From the NCBI GenBank assembly GCA_023150915.1, contig JAKLKA010000048.1, positions 1-44,277 on the forward strand: a DNA stretch of 44,277 nt, written 5' to 3'. The position numbers and the translations under genes were made by a program. This document shows positions 42,399 through 44,277 of this stretch, piece after piece. Origin of the DNA: Polyangiaceae bacterium (GTDB lineage Bacteria > Myxococcota_A > Polyangia > Polyangiales > Polyangiaceae). The number at the start of each line of letters is the position of its first letter. Positions within the stretch are counted from its first letter, which is position 1. The notes under the pieces are model-generated. The model saw only the letters and a program-made list of their open reading frames with translations. It did no database searches and had not been told where the DNA came from.

Positions 42399-42634
42399 CG
42401 CCGGCCTTCCATGACCTCGAACAGCGAGTCCCGATCAGTGACGTCGACGCCAGGGCGGAGCGTTCCGCGATGCGGCTTCCATTTCAGCTGGTACGCGGAG
42501 CGGGCGGCGGGGCGTCGCGTCAGGCTCGCCGCCAGGGCCTCTTCCACCACCGCCGTCAGCGTCGTCCCCCGCTCTGCGGCGCGGCGCTTGGCCGCGGCCA
42601 GCAGGCGATCGTCCAGATCCAGGGTGGTGCGCAT
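42395..42634 (-). CDS. vapB: Ribbon-helix-helix antitoxin (VapB)
   Basis: The 79-residue product starts MRTTLDLDDRLLAAAKR, a standard RHH DNA-binding N-terminus, followed by TTLTAVVEEALA. A basic/acidic C-terminal tail with WKPHRG and DRDSLFEVM should block VapC. ATG 42634 lies one base after the palindromic operator, so the transcript is probably leaderless or nearly so. An ORF extension to 42670 would read through the operator and was rejected. Confidence 0.9.
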   Translation of the reverse strand: MRTTLDLDDRLLAAAKRRAAERGTTLTAVVEEALAASLTRRPAARSAYQLKWKPHRGTLRPGVDVTDRDSLFEVMEGRR

Positions 42635-42635
42635 G

Positions 42636-42670
42636 CATATATGTGTTCCATGCGCACATATATGTGTCAA
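42636..42670 (-). promoter_or_regulatory. vapBC promoter with palindromic operator
   Basis: A perfect 10-bp inverted repeat, CATATATGTG (42636-42645) and CACATATATG (42655-42664), has a 9-bp spacer. Directly outside it, on the minus strand, TTGACA (42670-42665) matches the sigma-70 -35 consensus exactly. The AT-rich TATATG close to the ATG could serve as -10, though the spacing is about 19-23, longer than ideal. Autoregulation by VapB-VapC is inferred from the family. Confidence 0.75.
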
Positions 42671-42806
42671 GGCGTCCCGAGAGCCTCACGCACCGGCTCC
42701 CAGGCACGCGTGTCGCGAGCCCGGCTTCGTCGCGCGGTGCTTGCGCGGCTTGCCCGCGCCCGAGAGGCGCTTCGTCTCGTCAGCGATGAGGCGGTCCAAA
42801 GACCCC

Positions 42807-43826
<1,020 letters not shown>

Positions 43827-43871
43827 GGCGCCCGAGCATGCCACCGCTCGCCGCCGCCGTCATGGTCGCGC

Positions 43872-44277
43872 TCAGGGCGCCAGCACTTGTACCAGGCCCT
43901 TCGCCGCTGGCGTCTCATCGTCGCCGAGAGTCGTCGTGCTTGCGTACCCCAAGCGTCCCGACGCGCCGTCGCCGAAGCAGGCGATGCCGCCGGCCAAGAG
44001 CGCGCAGGTGTGCGCGTCTCCGGCGCTGACGGCGAACGCTACGCCGCCCAATGGCACGGCGCCGGCGCTGGCCGGGGTCTCGTCGTCGCCGATCAGCACG
44101 TTCTTGCCGTAGCCCAGCGCGGCCGCCGACGCGCCCCAGCAGCTCAGCTGTCCGGTCTCGAGCAGCGCGCAGGTGTGCCCGCCCCCCGCGGCAAGGGCCA
44201 CGGCCCGCGCGCCGAGGGACACCACGGCCGCGGCCGAGGCCGGCTCGTTGTCACCGATGGTGCTCTTGTTGCCGTAG
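43872..44277 (-). CDS. RCC1-repeat protein, partial (N-terminus outside window)
   Basis: The 135 visible codons form the C-terminal end of an RCC1-type propeller. Repeats read GHTCALLETGQLSCWG, LGYGKNVLIGDDETP and HTCALLAGGIACFG, with a Cys pair in each repeat, typical of myxobacterial extracellular RCC1 proteins. The frame is open through the window edge. These are usually secreted or surface proteins of unknown ligand. The next gene on the same strand is the Pro-rich lipoprotein, 45 bases after the stop. Confidence 0.85.
   Translation of the reverse strand, partial: YGNKSTIGDNEPASAAAVVSLGARAVALAAGGGHTCALLETGQLSCWGASAAALGYGKNVLIGDDETPASAGAVPLGGVAFAVSAGDAHTCALLAGGIACFGDGASGRLGYASTTTLGDDETPAAKGLVQVLAP

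Overview
The window is uniformly GC-rich, densely packed DNA with many GTG starts and many ATGA/GTGA stop-start overlaps. The gene types point to a large-genome myxobacterium (Myxococcota, probably a Polyangiales/Sorangium-like lineage). The evidence is an abundance of secreted lipoproteins with Gly/Ser/Pro-rich linkers, RCC1-, SBBP- and NHL-like propellers, SUMF1-like lipoproteins, a MoxR ATPase, an AAA-TPR protein, and the 'CxSDADC'-type Cys motif common in that phylum. This assignment rests on gene content only; no rRNA or tRNA gene was seen.

Layout. 1-2434 (minus): a tightly coupled trio, SH3b-NlpC/P60 lipoprotein, secreted NHL-like protein, Gly-rich lipoprotein (cut by the window edge). 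2567-7666 (minus): four genes joined by overlaps, MepA-type murein endopeptidase, AAA-TPR protein, MoxR ATPase, dUTPase. 7819-14974 (plus): accD, folC, yajQ, glmM, an ABC ATPase with its FtsX/MacB-type permease, and a NagZ-like hexosaminidase. A hairpin terminator then separates this run from a convergent, very unusual Cys-rich protein (15038-16330, minus). 16590-21791 (minus, with one small plus-strand coiled-coil gene): DUF433 protein, transketolase, MltG, RuvX and a TacAT-type GNAT/RHH toxin-antitoxin pair. 22010-28489 (mostly plus): hisS coupled to an aromatic-repeat secreted protein, a Gly/Ser repeat lipoprotein, argC-argB and a small lipoprotein.

28441-28987 is a 273/274-bp tandem duplication rich in hairpins that includes the 3' end of the last lipoprotein gene. 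28999-36383 (minus): two SUMF1-like paralogues, a lipoprotein-type protein-L-isoaspartate methyltransferase, an M50 protease, an L,D-transpeptidase and a VanW protein. 36501-38698: orphan thiS facing a gamma-carbonic-anhydrase-like gene coupled to miaB. 38764-44277 is more accessory: a small hypothetical, a probably frameshifted DUF1566-type lipoprotein, an SBBP propeller lipoprotein, a VapBC pair with a clear palindromic operator, a Pro-rich propeller lipoprotein and a truncated RCC1-repeat protein.

Taken together the window is core metabolism (fatty-acid, folate, UDP-GlcNAc, arginine, histidyl-tRNA, pentose phosphate, tRNA modification) interleaved with envelope functions: peptidoglycan cutting, crosslinking and recycling (NlpC/P60, MepA, GlmM, NagZ, MltG, L,D-transpeptidase, VanW) and protein quality control in the envelope (secreted PIMT, M50 protease). 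The best candidates for something little described are the CxxxC-array protein, the aromatic-repeat protein coupled to hisS, the murein endopeptidase/AAA-TPR/MoxR/dUTPase operon, and the duplicated structured element.
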